In this document: piece after piece, positions 17,564 to 28,051 of the stretch | How positions within the stretch are numbered: the first letter of the stretch is position 1 | Layout of the letters: each line of letters begins with the position of its first letter | From: Paenibacillus amylolyticus | Lineage (GTDB): Bacteria > Bacillota > Bacilli > Paenibacillales > Paenibacillaceae | Length of the DNA stretch: 64,000 nt | Assembly: GCF_029689945.1 (NCBI RefSeq) | Contig: NZ_CP121451.1 | Span: forward strand, 4,278,001 to 4,342,000 | Reading direction: 5' to 3' | Made by a program: the position numbers and the translations under genes | The notes under the pieces: model-generated | Databases searched by the model: none | What the model was told of the DNA's origin: nothing | Seen by the model: the letters and a program-made list of their open reading frames with translations, nothing else

Positions 17564-18913
17564 GTGAAAGTTTTGCTGCGCATTTTGATGTATGGTTTTG
17601 TCGTTATCTTAATAGTGGGAGGAGCAGGTGCGGCCGGGTTCATTCATACAAGCAACGCTGGAATGTCTTTATATGACCAGAGTAATTCTCCTGCACTGGA
17701 TCAGGTAAAGATACCTGCTTATGATGCCAACAAGCCTACAGTAGCTGTCTTACTGTCTAATGAAGTAACGGAAGTTTTTGATTTTCTGGTTCCGTATGAG
17801 ATGTTTGCTCTCACAGGAAAGTACAATGTATTCAGTGTTGCTCCGGATTCGGAAATCAAATCGTTAACCGGAGGATTGGATGTCATTCCCCATTATTCGT
17901 TTGCGGATATGGACCAACTGCTTGGGAAAAGTCCAGATATTATCGTGATTCCTTTTATGCCGATCCTGGATGAGCAAAAATATGCTCCCGTCCGTGAATG
18001 GATTCGCAAGCATTCCAGTGAACAAACGATTCTATTATCCATATGTAATGGTGCAGAGAATCTGGCCGATACGGGACTGTTGAACGGTAAAAGTGCTGCG
18101 ACACACTGGGGTGACATTCAACGGTTGATCAAAAGTTATCCGGAAATCCAGTGGGTACAAGATCAGCGTTATGTTCCCCAGGGTAACATCGTCTCTTCAG
18201 CTGGTCTTACATCCGGAATGGATGCGACTCTGTATGTCATATCTCAGCAGTTCGGCGAGGCAGCTGCGAAACAGGTAGCGGATGAACTCCATTATCCTTC
18301 CTACCATTATGTCATTGAGCCGAAAATGGAACCTTTCACGGCAGGATTGAGTGATATTACATACATTTTGAATCAATCCTATCAATGGAATAAGGCTAAG
18401 GCAGGCGTACTGTTATATCCAGGTGCAGATGAATTGGATTTGTCCGCTGCCTTTGATACGTATGGAGCATCTGGAACAACGACGACTTTAACGATATCAC
18501 GTGAACATGAACCGGTTGTAACCAAGCATGGCTTGAATTTGGTTGCGCGTTACCAGATGAACGATGTTCCCTCGCTATCCAAGATGATTGTTGTTGGCCC
18601 TCATGCCGAGACTATAGCTGCTGAGGATATCAGACAATGGAAAGAACTGAACAACGATGCGGAATTGCTAATGTTACACAAGAATATGCAGGAAAGATTT
18701 GCAATGGACCCAGCGTTTGAAGATTTATCTAAACAAGAAGATGTCATGACTGCCCAATTTGCAGCCAAGCGTCTCGAATATCGTGCAACAGACCATTTAA
18801 AACTGGAAGGAGCTTCTTTCTCCAAGGAATCATTTGGAGTACCCGTTATCCTTGTGCTGCTTTCACTGCTGGCAGGTTATTTCCTGGATCGGCGATTATT
18901 TGTTAAAAAATAA
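17564..18913 (+). CDS. Membrane-anchored tandem DJ-1/PfpI-like protein
   Basis: 449 residues, GTG start behind AACGAGGAA. A transmembrane helix at about residues 5-27 is followed by a DJ-1/PfpI domain (57-240): VAVLLSNEVTEVFDFLVPYEMF, PDIIVIPFMP and the nucleophile elbow LLSICNGAENLADTGLL with Cys161, then GKSAATHWGDI. A second, degenerate copy (about 275-360: AGVLLYPGADELDLSAAFDTYGA) has no elbow Cys. A C-terminal helix (about 424-443) ends in basic DRRLFVKK. The two helices would place the DJ-1 part outside the membrane, which is unusual because family members are mostly cytoplasmic. GlxA-type regulators share the first domain but have an AraC C-terminus, absent here. Function unknown. Confidence 0.75.
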   Translation: MKVLLRILMYGFVVILIVGGAGAAGFIHTSNAGMSLYDQSNSPALDQVKIPAYDANKPTVAVLLSNEVTEVFDFLVPYEMFALTGKYNVFSVAPDSEIKSLTGGLDVIPHYSFADMDQLLGKSPDIIVIPFMPILDEQKYAPVREWIRKHSSEQTILLSICNGAENLADTGLLNGKSAATHWGDIQRLIKSYPEIQWVQDQRYVPQGNIVSSAGLTSGMDATLYVISQQFGEAAAKQVADELHYPSYHYVIEPKMEPFTAGLSDITYILNQSYQWNKAKAGVLLYPGADELDLSAAFDTYGASGTTTTLTISREHEPVVTKHGLNLVARYQMNDVPSLSKMIVVGPHAETIAAEDIRQWKELNNDAELLMLHKNMQERFAMDPAFEDLSKQEDVMTAQFAAKRLEYRATDHLKLEGASFSKESFGVPVILVLLSLLAGYFLDRRLFVKK

Positions 18914-18993
18914 AATGAAAGTTGATTTGATGTAATCCTTCTTAGGTATACATCTAAATTGGTAATGGGATTATATTCAAAGGGAGTGAAAAT

Positions 18994-19494
18994 ATGACAA
19001 ATGCTTCAGGCGCAACATCAAAAAAGAAGGCAAGAATTCTAGTGACAGGGATGTCGGGTACAGGTAAATCAACGGTTTTGAGGGAACTTGCTCATAGGGG
19101 GCATAGAATTATCGACACGGATTATGATGGTTGGAGCAGTAATGTGGATGGTTCTGGGTGGTTATGGCACGAGGATCGAATCGATGAGCTGCTCACTGAG
19201 CATAGCAATGGTACTTTATTCGTTTCGGGTTGTGTATCCAATCAGAGAAAGTTTTACCCGATGTTTGATGCGATAGTGTTGTTAAGTGCCCCCCTGGAAG
19301 TAATCCTTGAACGTGTAGCTACCCGTAAGACCAATGATTATGGAAAGACTGTCGAAGAACGAGAAGAAATTACACAATACGTCGCTAGTGTTGAACCACT
19401 CTTACGTGCTGGGGCTACTGCTGAGATCGACACCAGGAAGCCGCTTGAAGAGGTTGTAACCGAGCTTGAGCTCATTGCCAACTCAACTCGCTGA
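18994..19494 (+). CDS. Small P-loop kinase-like ATPase
   Basis: 166 residues, ATG after AAAGGGAGTG. Walker A GMSGTGKST (residues 19-27) close to the N-terminus, DTDYDGW like the acceptor loop of shikimate or gluconate kinases, and VILERVATRKTNDYGKT as a lid region with basic residues. The size and order suit the nucleotide/small-molecule kinase group (AAA_18-type annotation). It is 80 bases downstream of the DJ-1-like gene, and a strong terminator follows, so the two are probably one transcript. Substrate cannot be told. Confidence 0.75.
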   Translation: MTNASGATSKKKARILVTGMSGTGKSTVLRELAHRGHRIIDTDYDGWSSNVDGSGWLWHEDRIDELLTEHSNGTLFVSGCVSNQRKFYPMFDAIVLLSAPLEVILERVATRKTNDYGKTVEEREEITQYVASVEPLLRAGATAEIDTRKPLEEVVTELELIANSTR

Positions 19495-19546
19495 TCACTT
19501 CTTCGCACTAGAGTGTTTGATGACATTTCTCTATATTTACTTTGAT

Positions 19547-19595
19547 ACTATATATGGATAAATGTGTCTTTATCCATATATAGTGCTCGTATTTT
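19547..19595 (+). terminator. Strong intrinsic terminator
   Basis: ACTATATATGGATAAA (19547-19562) and its perfect 16-base complement (19569-19584) enclose a 6-base loop and are followed shortly by ATTTTTTCTCATTTT. Ends the DJ-1/kinase transcript. Confidence 0.8.
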
Positions 19596-19698
19596 TTCTC
19601 ATTTTATATGGTTAAATATGCTACATTAGATTATCTTCTGATTTCGCCCTGCCACGGGCACCCTTGCCCTTGAGTAACAAGTTCTTGTCGTTCTGGCA

Positions 19699-20619
19699 TC
19701 AAGCCAACCATTCTGAATAGCTGCCATCAACATTGACCCGGGCTGTTCGTTCGATTCCATCTGCTATGATTTCAAACAGTTGCGGCGGCATATCATGTCC
19801 CATGCCTTCTAGTAACATGAACTCTGAGCCAGAGATGGCTTGCGCCGTATCTTTACCACATGCCGGGACAAACATCGGGTCGTCCATACCATGAATAATT
19901 AATGCTGGAACAGTTACCTTTGCCAGTTGTGCACGACGGTCGCCAGAAACAGCAATGGCTGCGATTTGCCGCCCGATACTTCCCGGGTCATAGGCTCGCT
20001 GAACTTCCTCACGAATGAGTGAACGATACTCATTCGCATCAAACGGATAGCCCGTGCCGGTAATGCGTTTGGCTAAAACAAGGCTATGAGCCAAATAGCC
20101 TTCCTCATCCTCCATCGGATTCGGCGCAGGCCGAGTCATCAACGACATGACTTCCGGGGATGTTGGTGGAAGGTCGGGATTTCCTGTTGTCGACATAATG
20201 GAAGTAAGGGACATTACCCGCTCCGGGTAACTGCTGGCTGCGAGCTGGGCAATCATGCCGCCCATCGAGCGTCCAACGACATGTGCCTTTTTGATCCCAA
20301 GGGCATCGAGTAGTCCAATCGCATCGTCAGCCATATCATGAAGTGTATATGGAATATCTGGAAGTTGTCCGGACATCAGGGTTTTTGCGAGTGCTTCGAA
20401 ATCTAACGTAGGGTGATGACTAAAGTGTGTAGATAGACCCGTATCACGATTGTCAAAGCGAATAACTCTAAATCCTCTAGCTACCAACATCTCACAAAAT
20501 GGAATGGTCCAACGGATCATTTGGGTTCCAAGCCCGGCAATCAGTAGAATGGTTTCGTCATTGTCGTTGCCATAGCTGTCATAGGCGAGATCAATACCGT
20601 TTACTTTCAGGATTTTCAT
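19699..20619 (-). CDS. Alpha/beta-fold hydrolase
   Basis: 306 residues. IAYDSYGNDNDETILLIAGLGTQMIRW (oxyanion loop), RVIRFDNRDTGLSTHF, nucleophile elbow VVGRSMGGMIAQ, acid in HGMDDPMF and His in GMGHDMP: a complete catalytic triad of the haloalkane dehalogenase/epoxide hydrolase/esterase class. Cytoplasmic. Its start overlaps the end of the upstream DUF2239 gene by 29 bases, so they are translationally coupled. The promoter region of that gene carries a paired TACCCGGGTA operator. Substrate unknown. Confidence 0.88.
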   Translation of the reverse strand: MKILKVNGIDLAYDSYGNDNDETILLIAGLGTQMIRWTIPFCEMLVARGFRVIRFDNRDTGLSTHFSHHPTLDFEALAKTLMSGQLPDIPYTLHDMADDAIGLLDALGIKKAHVVGRSMGGMIAQLAASSYPERVMSLTSIMSTTGNPDLPPTSPEVMSLMTRPAPNPMEDEEGYLAHSLVLAKRITGTGYPFDANEYRSLIREEVQRAYDPGSIGRQIAAIAVSGDRRAQLAKVTVPALIIHGMDDPMFVPACGKDTAQAISGSEFMLLEGMGHDMPPQLFEIIADGIERTARVNVDGSYSEWLA

Positions 20620-21235
20620 TGTTCTTCTCTCCTTCTTTTATAAATGCATTTTTGGCTAATGTCTTGATATGGTCTCTGATATCGGGTCCCCAATCGTCAA
20701 TCAATTGATAGAAACGATCCTGATTCCCGGCATATAGTGCTCTCAAGGCCTCCTCATGCTGAGGGAAATCACCCGCCATAGCCGTCATAAAATGATAACT
20801 GGCTTCTTGTGCCGCTCGAACCTTACTCTCATTTTTCCCGGAACGACGAGCTTCATCGACCAGTTTTCGTAAGGTTACAGAGGCCCCACCCGGTTGGGAT
20901 TTGAGCCAATCCCATTGTCGCGGAAGCAAAGTAACCTCACCAGATACCACCCCTAGCTTGGGACGACCCACCCGTCTGGTAGGTTGCTGGCTTTCTTCTT
21001 CAGGGGGTACTTGGTCAGCGGGGTTATTCAGCCGTTGAAGTACATCAACGGTTTTTCCACGAAAATCAATATCGATCGGTTTTCCCGTCAAATTGTTAAA
21101 AATAAGCAATTGAGCGAGTTCATCTTCATCCAGGCTATCCTTTACAAAAGACACAACGTCCTGCAATGTGCCTTGGGCAATGCACTTTCCCCCTGCAAAG
21201 GCAGTGCAGGTTATTTGTGATAGTTCAGTCTGCAT
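20591..21235 (-). CDS. DUF2239 family protein
   Basis: About 214 residues from ATG 21235 (AAGGAGG six bases upstream; an in-frame ATG at 21256 has no such site). N-terminal domain TCTAFAGGKCIAQGTLQDVVSF...LLIFNNLTGKPIDIDFRG, then a short PEEESQQPTRRVGRPKLGVV linker and a conserved LLPRQWDWLKSQPGGASVTLRKLVDEARR block, the hallmarks of DUF2239. The tail (RALYAGNQDRFYQLIDDWGPDIRDHI) resembles TetR-linked accessory proteins that sense growth or stress. Role unknown; coupled to the downstream hydrolase. Confidence 0.82.
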   Translation of the reverse strand: MQTELSQITCTAFAGGKCIAQGTLQDVVSFVKDSLDEDELAQLLIFNNLTGKPIDIDFRGKTVDVLQRLNNPADQVPPEEESQQPTRRVGRPKLGVVSGEVTLLPRQWDWLKSQPGGASVTLRKLVDEARRSGKNESKVRAAQEASYHFMTAMAGDFPQHEEALRALYAGNQDRFYQLIDDWGPDIRDHIKTLAKNAFIKEGEKNNENPESKRY

Positions 21236-21268
21236 GTTATACCTCCTTCTGTACATCTTCTTTGTTGA

Positions 21269-21312
21269 TTATACCCGGGTAAAAATAAAATATCAATATT
21301 ACCCGGGTATAA
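21269..21312. promoter_or_regulatory. Paired TACCCGGGTA operator
   Basis: TTATACCCGGGTAA (21269-21282) and TTACCCGGGTATAA (21299-21312) form an inverted pair; each also contains the 10-base palindrome TACCCGGGTA. Centre-to-centre distance is 30 bases (three helical turns). Typical of a TetR-type repressor site covering the promoter of the DUF2239-hydrolase operon; no TetR gene is adjacent. Confidence 0.7.
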
Positions 21313-21422
21313 TTATTCAATCTTGTGAATTTAACAGATGATTTCTAGAGCTCATCCATATTTTTTATATCATCTAGCATTCCTGTTGTGTCGAATAATT
21401 CGGTTGGTTTTATACGCACCAA

Positions 21423-21459
21423 AGAGCCTCCGCCCGGTATCTAACCGTGCGGAGGCTCT
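21423..21459 (-). terminator. Terminator of the polysaccharide locus
   Basis: AGAGCCTCCGC and GCGGAGGCTCT are perfect 11-bp arms with a 15-base loop; on the minus strand a short TTTGG follows. Lies 58 bases after the GH172 stop. Confidence 0.7.
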
Positions 21460-21516
21460 ATGCATACCAGTCTGCCAATGACTGGATCAGTCATGAATCT
21501 TTGTTATACCGTTCCT

Positions 21517-23421
21517 CTAGTTCATCGCATATACCCAATAATGGAATTCATTCCATGCTCTGGCCTCTCCGTCCTGAATGAATTCGATTCGGATGTGCAG
21601 CTCCTTCTTGCCTCTGGTATAGGATTCAGGGATTACAAACTCATCCTCCAGCCATCGTTTATAGGGATTTCGGTCCGCCGTGTACCACGTTCTTTCTGTT
21701 ACTTTCACCCCATCTACATGAACGAAGGCCCGTTGTCTGCCTGTGATCTGATCACATCGCCGCCGCAGCCTTACACCTTTGTTGTCCTCCTTGATGAGGA
21801 TTGTGAATTCGCTATAACCATCTGTCTCATGACCTCTGTCACGAATTATGATATCGTCTTGGTCGCCTTCATAAGCTGAATCCAGAGTATAGTAACCGCG
21901 GCTGCCTTCTGTTTTGTAATCATGGTCCCTCTCCGATATCGGATCGCCAATATCCATTTCGTCCGTCAGTACCATTCCTGGTTCGTCCACACCATAGTAG
22001 AACAGAATGCCTGAATGTTCGAGATACTGGTTGTTATACTCGCCTGCTTCGATACCAAATACAAGCTCCGTCTGAAACGGATACCAGTCACCGCTGCACA
22101 TTCTGACCATGGACCATGGGTTGTCAGGGATTCCGTCATAGGCGCTGGATGGATTACATTCGGGCGGCGTGGGAAACCCCCAACCATAACATACCCAGCT
22201 CTCGGAACCGTCGCTTTCAACTTGTGGTGTCGCATTGCCGTCAATGTGGATACGGACATCGCCTTCACAGCTGATTGTACCCGGTTTAAGGGTAAAACCT
22301 GTTACGTGCCCAGCTACCATGTGTCCTCTTCCCTTGAGCTGACCGATGATGCTGTCCGACCCTAGTGTTGCCTTGCGTTCATAATATTTCGATGTGCGAA
22401 AATAACCGGTTCGACCCTTCTCATAAACAGCGTTTCGCTCTTCTGTAAATTCAATGTGTAATTCGGATAACAATACGTCATGGTTTCCTTTGTTCACCAG
22501 TTCAATCACCGCATGCTCCCAGTACGGCATGGAGAAATAGTTATAGAATGATCCGTCCCCTCTTCTTCCATGCGAGAGTACGCCGACAGGATTGAATCCA
22601 AGCTCGTTGCCGAAGAATACACCTATGGGGCACCAAATATCCGGTTGCTCATGTTTATCCCAGCTTGCTTTGATCCAGAGGTGTTGCAGGTCTTCGGATG
22701 TAAAGGAGTGGGGATCGAACGCAGCGCTTATCGAGGCGATACTGCCTTGACCCACCTCTTCCAGAATGGTTCGTTTCTCTCCTGCTTTAACGGCCAGCAT
22801 TTCGTAATATCGGGATTTGTATCTCACGGCTGTTTTGGGATCTTCACCAACCCGAGACCACATTTCGATCAGCGGGGCATAGTTTTCTTTTCCCGTGAAC
22901 GTAGATATTTGATCAGAGTCATCATAGGAATGATAAACGACATGGCCCCACCCGCCATCCCCTTTGGCTGCTCCTTTCAGTTGAATATCCGAAGTGATTC
23001 TGCATGATTTCTCAAAGGGCATAGGGACATAACTTCGAACAACGCGTATCGGTCCACGCCCATTGTCCTCGGGGCCAAGATAAGCGTCTGCCAGCGGAGT
23101 TACGAAAGGAAATTTACTTCCGAATTCGGAGGCCTTGATCACATATTGGGGTGTATCTTCGCCGTCAAAATAAAAGGAAAAGGTCGGTTCCGGACTTTCG
23201 GGATAACGGTGTTGGACAAAATTATAGATCCAGCCTGGGCCGCAATAATCAAAAATGACCCATTCCTCTCTGTCCTTATAAAGCCACCAGTCCCAGTCTG
23301 CATTTCGTCCCTGCTTGTCGATGCTTCCTTCATAGTGAACCTGCACGCCGTCTTTTAATACAGGAAGCAAGTCGAACTTCTCCATATTGCTTATCCCTTT
23401 AGGCTGTAAATGAGTCGTCAT
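21517..23421 (-). CDS. DUF2961 glycoside hydrolase (GH172)
   Basis: 634 residues. The N-terminal part has the DUF2961 pattern: NADWDWWLYKDREEWVIFDYCGPGWIYNFVQHRYPES, FSFYFDGEDTPQYVIKASEFGS, then DGSFYNYFSMPYWEHAVIELVNKG; the C-terminal half is a second jelly-roll with YYGVDEPGM and YTLDSAYEGDQDDIIIRDRGHE. GH172 enzymes act on difructose anhydride or on alpha-D-arabinofuranosides/fucofuranosides. No signal peptide, so intracellular. Start 23421 has GGAGG ten bases upstream; ATG 23385 is an alternative. Last gene of the polysaccharide operon, after fucI: release of a sugar that FucI can use (L-fucose or D-arabinose are both FucI substrates) is a reasonable inference. Confidence 0.82.
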   Translation of the reverse strand: MTTHLQPKGISNMEKFDLLPVLKDGVQVHYEGSIDKQGRNADWDWWLYKDREEWVIFDYCGPGWIYNFVQHRYPESPEPTFSFYFDGEDTPQYVIKASEFGSKFPFVTPLADAYLGPEDNGRGPIRVVRSYVPMPFEKSCRITSDIQLKGAAKGDGGWGHVVYHSYDDSDQISTFTGKENYAPLIEMWSRVGEDPKTAVRYKSRYYEMLAVKAGEKRTILEEVGQGSIASISAAFDPHSFTSEDLQHLWIKASWDKHEQPDIWCPIGVFFGNELGFNPVGVLSHGRRGDGSFYNYFSMPYWEHAVIELVNKGNHDVLLSELHIEFTEERNAVYEKGRTGYFRTSKYYERKATLGSDSIIGQLKGRGHMVAGHVTGFTLKPGTISCEGDVRIHIDGNATPQVESDGSESWVCYGWGFPTPPECNPSSAYDGIPDNPWSMVRMCSGDWYPFQTELVFGIEAGEYNNQYLEHSGILFYYGVDEPGMVLTDEMDIGDPISERDHDYKTEGSRGYYTLDSAYEGDQDDIIIRDRGHETDGYSEFTILIKEDNKGVRLRRRCDQITGRQRAFVHVDGVKVTERTWYTADRNPYKRWLEDEFVIPESYTRGKKELHIRIEFIQDGEARAWNEFHYWVYAMN

Positions 23422-23498
23422 ATGTCTGCAACCTCCGAGCCATGAATGAATACCTGTCCATATTCACAAAGCATTCTCAATCCTGTCATCCTCTCTGC

Positions 23499-25289
23499 TT
23501 AGCCATATAAAGGGCCATATGCAGCACAAGCACGATAGTCTGCACCCTCATGATCTTTTGTGCCAAATGCTGACCAGGCGCTAGGCCGGAAAATGCGCTT
23601 TGCTTCAACATTGTGCATGTTAACCGGAATGCGGAGTATGCTCGCAAGTGTAATCAAGTCACCTCCGATATGGCCATAGCTTACAGCACAATGGTTCGAA
23701 CCCCAGGCTTCCATCACGCTGTAGACGTCATCAAATATCGGATCACCTGCTACCCGATTCGGGACAAACCATGTCGTTGGCCACGTTGGCGTCGTTCGCA
23801 GATCCAGTCGTTCATGCACGTCCTCCGGCAGCTCCAACGTATACCCTTCCGCAAGCTGAAGCACCGGCCCCAGCCCGGCTATGAGGTTAATGCGTGCCAT
23901 GGTGACGGGCATCCCCCCACGGGTTGTATAATTGGTAGAATAGCCTCCGCCTGCAAATTGGTCCATATAGGTTGGTCGCCAGCTAACCGCATTGAGACAG
24001 GCATGAACGTCCTGTTCATCAATCTCCCAGTGAGGCTTCATCACGGGCTGACCGTCGCGAAGCTGCTCTCCCGTTCCATCAAGCGCCGCCGGTCCAGAAT
24101 TGATCAGATGTATGAACCCTGCCGCAGCCAGACCATCCGGCTGCCAGTCTGTTACGCGTTTCACGGCTTCCGGGCTCCAAAATGCACGAACATCCGCAAA
24201 AATCTGGGCAGTATGCGACAAATAGTGATTGAACAACATGGTGATGGCGTTCAGATTGTCGTTCTCGGTGGCGACCATGTAGGGTTCGCGAGTGCCATTC
24301 CAGTCGAATGAACTGCACAGAATAGCCTCCAGTACATCTGCACTGGGAAGGTGATCGGTCCATTCACGCTGTCCCTGAAACCCGGAAGCAATGGCATTAT
24401 AACCATACGCCTCTTCTTCGTATCCCATTTCGGCCAGTTTGGGATTGCCTATCATCAGATCACGCACAATCAACGTCATGCGAATGGAAGTTTTCCAGTT
24501 CTCCTTTTTGCTCTCCGGATCAATTTGAAGCGATTCCGGGTTGGGATCTGGCCCTTCCTTGCAATGAAGATCGGCCCAAGCCATAGCAGAGCGGAATTCC
24601 TGCTCGTCATAGATATGTTTCTCCAGCCTGCGCGTAACCTCAGTCATATCCACATAGGCGTTGCGCATGCCCAGATAACGCTGGTAGAAATCTTCATCTA
24701 CAATACAACCTGCGATGCCCATGGAGACGGAACCGATCGACAGATAGGATTTTCCTCGCAGCAGTGCAGCAGCCAGACCTGCACGGGTGAACCGGACCAG
24801 TTGATCCCGGACATCCTCTGGCAGTTTGCGTTCCTCCAGATTCTGAATATGTCTGCCATAGATTTTGAAAATGGGCAGACCTTTCTGGTTATGCGCCGCA
24901 TGCAGCGCGGCCAGGTAGACCGCACCGGGCCGTTCGGTGCCATTGAATCCCCAGACGGCGTGCGGCAAGGTTGGGTCGGTTTCCATCGTTTCAAGTGGAT
25001 AACACCAACCGTTTGCTACCGTGACCAGGACGCCGACACCTTCCTTCCTGAATTGCTCGGCACAACGGGCCGCTTCGCTCATTCCGGAGATGCATGTATC
25101 AAAGATGACAACCTGCACGGGGGAGCCGTCCGGGTTTCGGAGAACGGAGGTAATCGCAGCAGCAGCTTCGTGCGCCAGTTCCATCGTGCTTTCAGCCAGC
25201 GCAGCCTTTACAAGCTTGCGGCGATCCACGATGGGGCGAATGCCGATCTTTGGAAATCCGCTCTCATAACGATGCTTCATATCCGTCAT
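23499..25289 (-). CDS. fucI: L-fucose isomerase
   Basis: 596 residues, collinear with E. coli FucI (591). [14 protein letters not shown] at the N-terminus, [57 protein letters not shown], the active-site region [17 protein letters not shown] with [11 protein letters not shown], and the C-terminal [26 protein letters not shown] and [11 protein letters not shown] are all present. It converts L-fucose to L-fuculose (and D-arabinose to D-ribulose) in the cytoplasm with Mn2+. Fuculokinase and aldolase genes are not in the window. Intact frame, directly downstream of the GH78 gene in the operon. Confidence 0.95.
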   Translation of the reverse strand: MTDMKHRYESGFPKIGIRPIVDRRKLVKAALAESTMELAHEAAAAITSVLRNPDGSPVQVVIFDTCISGMSEAARCAEQFRKEGVGVLVTVANGWCYPLETMETDPTLPHAVWGFNGTERPGAVYLAALHAAHNQKGLPIFKIYGRHIQNLEERKLPEDVRDQLVRFTRAGLAAALLRGKSYLSIGSVSMGIAGCIVDEDFYQRYLGMRNAYVDMTEVTRRLEKHIYDEQEFRSAMAWADLHCKEGPDPNPESLQIDPESKKENWKTSIRMTLIVRDLMIGNPKLAEMGYEEEAYGYNAIASGFQGQREWTDHLPSADVLEAILCSSFDWNGTREPYMVATENDNLNAITMLFNHYLSHTAQIFADVRAFWSPEAVKRVTDWQPDGLAAAGFIHLINSGPAALDGTGEQLRDGQPVMKPHWEIDEQDVHACLNAVSWRPTYMDQFAGGGYSTNYTTRGGMPVTMARINLIAGLGPVLQLAEGYTLELPEDVHERLDLRTTPTWPTTWFVPNRVAGDPIFDDVYSVMEAWGSNHCAVSYGHIGGDLITLASILRIPVNMHNVEAKRIFRPSAWSAFGTKDHEGADYRACAAYGPLYG

Positions 25290-25314
25290 CTGTATTTCCC
25301 CTTTTCTGCATATT

Positions 25315-28030
25315 TTATTGGATCGTATGGATCGGGATGGAGAAGATGTGTTGTCCCGGGTTCAATGTGTGAGAACGGCGTAGATTCACGGCATTTACCA
25401 TATCAGCAGGCACGACAAACGTGGCTGTGGTTCCTTCAGGGATCGTCACCTCCATATGAAGACCTGCCTCGTCTTTTTCCACGCTACTGCAATGAGCCCA
25501 TGTGCCGTCCTGAGCGAAGCGCTCACCCTTTCCAACTTCGAGGGGATCATCGGCTCAATCCATATTTTTTCGTAACCGGGAGAGTCGGGCCTAATACCAG
25601 CCAGTCGCGTGTAAAAAGAAACACTGATGCCCCCGAACATGGCGTGGTCATGGGAATGCATGCCACCTTTCTCGCTCCATTGCTCCCAGAGCGTCGTAGC
25701 TCCGCGCTCAATCTGGTATCCGAACCCGGGATATTCCTTCTTGCTCAGAAGCTCATAGGCAACATCGATGTATCCGTAGTCCGCCAGCACGTCAATCAGA
25801 TATCTGGTGCCATAGATACCGGTATGAAGATGACCGCCATGTTCCTCAATAGCTTCCACTAGCCGCTTTGCAGCTGAGGGCCGCTCTTTGACCGGCACCA
25901 TGCCAAAAGCGAGCGGCAGCAGCTGAGCAGTCTGGGAACCGCTACTGTAAACGCCGTTCCCCACGTCCCAATGGCGATGAAAGGCCTGGTTGATATCCCG
26001 AGCCAGCTTCGAATAATGTTCATGATCTGCGCTCATGTCCAGGATCATCGCCGTTTCGGCAACAATGGACGTGATTTTGTAGTAAATACTTGTATTCACC
26101 AGTTCGACTTCGTGGAAGTAGTTCTCCCAACCATCATCATTGGGAGGACACCAGTCCCCAAAGCCATCCTTCACCTGATGGTCTGGCCACTCCTGATGCA
26201 GATGGTCAATATATGCTTTCATGGACGGATAACGCTGGCGCAAGATATCCAGATCGTTATAATGCTGGTAGAGACGCCAAGGAAGAAAGACTTTGTCTCC
26301 GCTCCAGTCCGGGTTGGTCGTGCTTTCTTCAATATCTCCGAGCCATTTGCGATAGTAATTCTGCATATTGGAATGGTGCATGCCGGCTTCCTCCACAACA
26401 GCGGAATCCATGAGACAAGGCGTACGTTCATCTCGCTGACAGCAGTCCGTGGGTATGCTGACCAGATTGTTGAGGTACGACCATCGAATATTGCTGTAGA
26501 GCTGATTGAGTCCTTCATCCGAACTTTCAAAGCTGCCTGCCGGCTCTACATCTGCATGAATGGGAATGGCCTGAATGGAGAGATGATCTGCCTCACCGCT
26601 GACTTCCACATAACGGAACCCGTGATACGTGAAGCGAGGTTCATAACGTTCTTCCGTCTCCCCACGGAGAATGTATGTGTCGGTTGCTTTGGCATTTCGA
26701 TTCGTCCAGGGATCAATGTTGCCTTGTTCATCGACCAGCTCGCTGTATCTCAGCATCACTTGACTGCCTTCCGGGCCTGTTACCTGAATGCGAACCCACC
26801 CTGCCATGTTCTGACCAAAATCGTATACGTCCACACCTGGACGTGGCCTTAGAACAGCGATGGGCTCGACCGGGTTGTGAGGTACAACAGGAGGTTGTAT
26901 GTTCGCTTCAAGCTTGCCGACAGGTGGTTCGGCAGTTACTGCCCTCGACCACTTTCCGTTTTCAAGAAATCCCGGTTGATCCCAACCGATGTGCTCCTGT
27001 CGTGCATCATAGGACTCTCCGTCATAGATATCATTGGAACGTATCGGGCTTGACGCGAATGACCAAGATTCATCGGTTATAATCGTACGCTTGCTGCCAT
27101 CCTCAAACTGGAGGTCCAATTGCATGATAAAGGCTTTATCCTGATTCCATTTCCATCCCCACCGTGAATAATTGAAATGGTAACCATTCCCGAGCCACAC
27201 GCCGAGTACGTTATCTTTGTCTTGAAGCAGATGGGTCACGTCATAGGTGTCATAGAGCATTCTGCGGGAATATGGCGAATTGGCTGGAGCCAGAACTCGG
27301 TTATCTGCCCGGTTCCCGTTGATGCAGAGCTCATACCAACCTACCGAATAGATGCGCAATCTGGCTTCAACTGCGGACGACGGCAATTCAAATGTTTTGC
27401 GAAACAGAGGGCTGTCAACAGGTATGGGTGCCTCACAGATCGACAGCATATTTTCCGCAAGCACAAGCCCATTCCCCGAAGGGCTAATTGTATCTGTGGT
27501 AAAATGAGTCGTCTGCGGATCATAAAAGCGGTTGGAGTACAGCACGCAGCCATCACTCCCGCTGAGCTTTAGATCACGGAAGGTTGCCTTTTGCCCGACT
27601 GTCGTCCGGAATGCAATCGTTCCTTCATAATCCGCTGCCATGCAGCGATGCGTGTAATGTTCATCAATGGATACCTGCCATTCTCCGGCTTCCGTACTTA
27701 TCTTGAGTGATAGACGTGGAGGAAGTGTGTGCAGTGCAGGTAAAACCATCTTCCCAGAACCTGGCGTACGTCTTCTTCAACGCGGTATATGCACACGTGT
27801 GTCTGCTGTGCATCTTCTTCAGGCTCAAGCAGTTCAATACCACAGTGATTGCCTTCGTCGCGATAACCGAACAGAAATGCTGCACCGCCTTCTTCCACGC
27901 TGAGAATGACCTCCACCTGATATGAAATCCAGTCATGAGGCTGGACTACGGGGCGTGTAATCCACTGGGCACACCATTCGTCAGATCCTGATTTTTCCTT
28001 CAATTCCGCCATATTCTCCATGGATGTCAT
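25315..28030 (-). CDS. GH78 alpha-L-rhamnosidase, two frameshifts
   Basis: About 905 residues after mending. Start ATG 28030 with GGAAGGAG. N-terminal beta-sandwich to about residue 100, then the rhamnosidase N domain ([66 protein letters not shown]), the Bac_rhamnosid middle domain ([28 protein letters not shown]) and the six-hairpin catalytic barrel with [18 protein letters not shown] and [18 protein letters not shown]. Frames join near 27751 ([11 protein letters not shown]; one A lost) and near 25474-25478 ([12 protein letters not shown]; five T where six are needed), after which the protein runs on to IHTIQ and a stop at 25315. Cleaves terminal alpha-L-rhamnose, cytoplasmic. Both lesions fit sequencing error. 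Confidence 0.85.
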
Positions 28031-28051
28031 GTTGTCGCTCCTTCCTGTCAG

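Noticed and set aside
17431..17640. Small minus-strand frame of 68 codons upstream of the DJ-1-like gene.
   Set aside because: Overlaps the DJ-1-like start and promoter, with no ribosome site or similarity recognised.
24351..25862. Long open frame of 503 codons on the plus strand.
   Set aside because: It is antisense to the intact fucI gene and the end of the GH78 gene, has no ribosome site or recognisable domain, and arises from the codon bias of the true strand.
25971..26852. 293-codon plus-strand frame.
   Set aside because: Antisense shadow of the GH78 rhamnosidase, with no recognisable domain.
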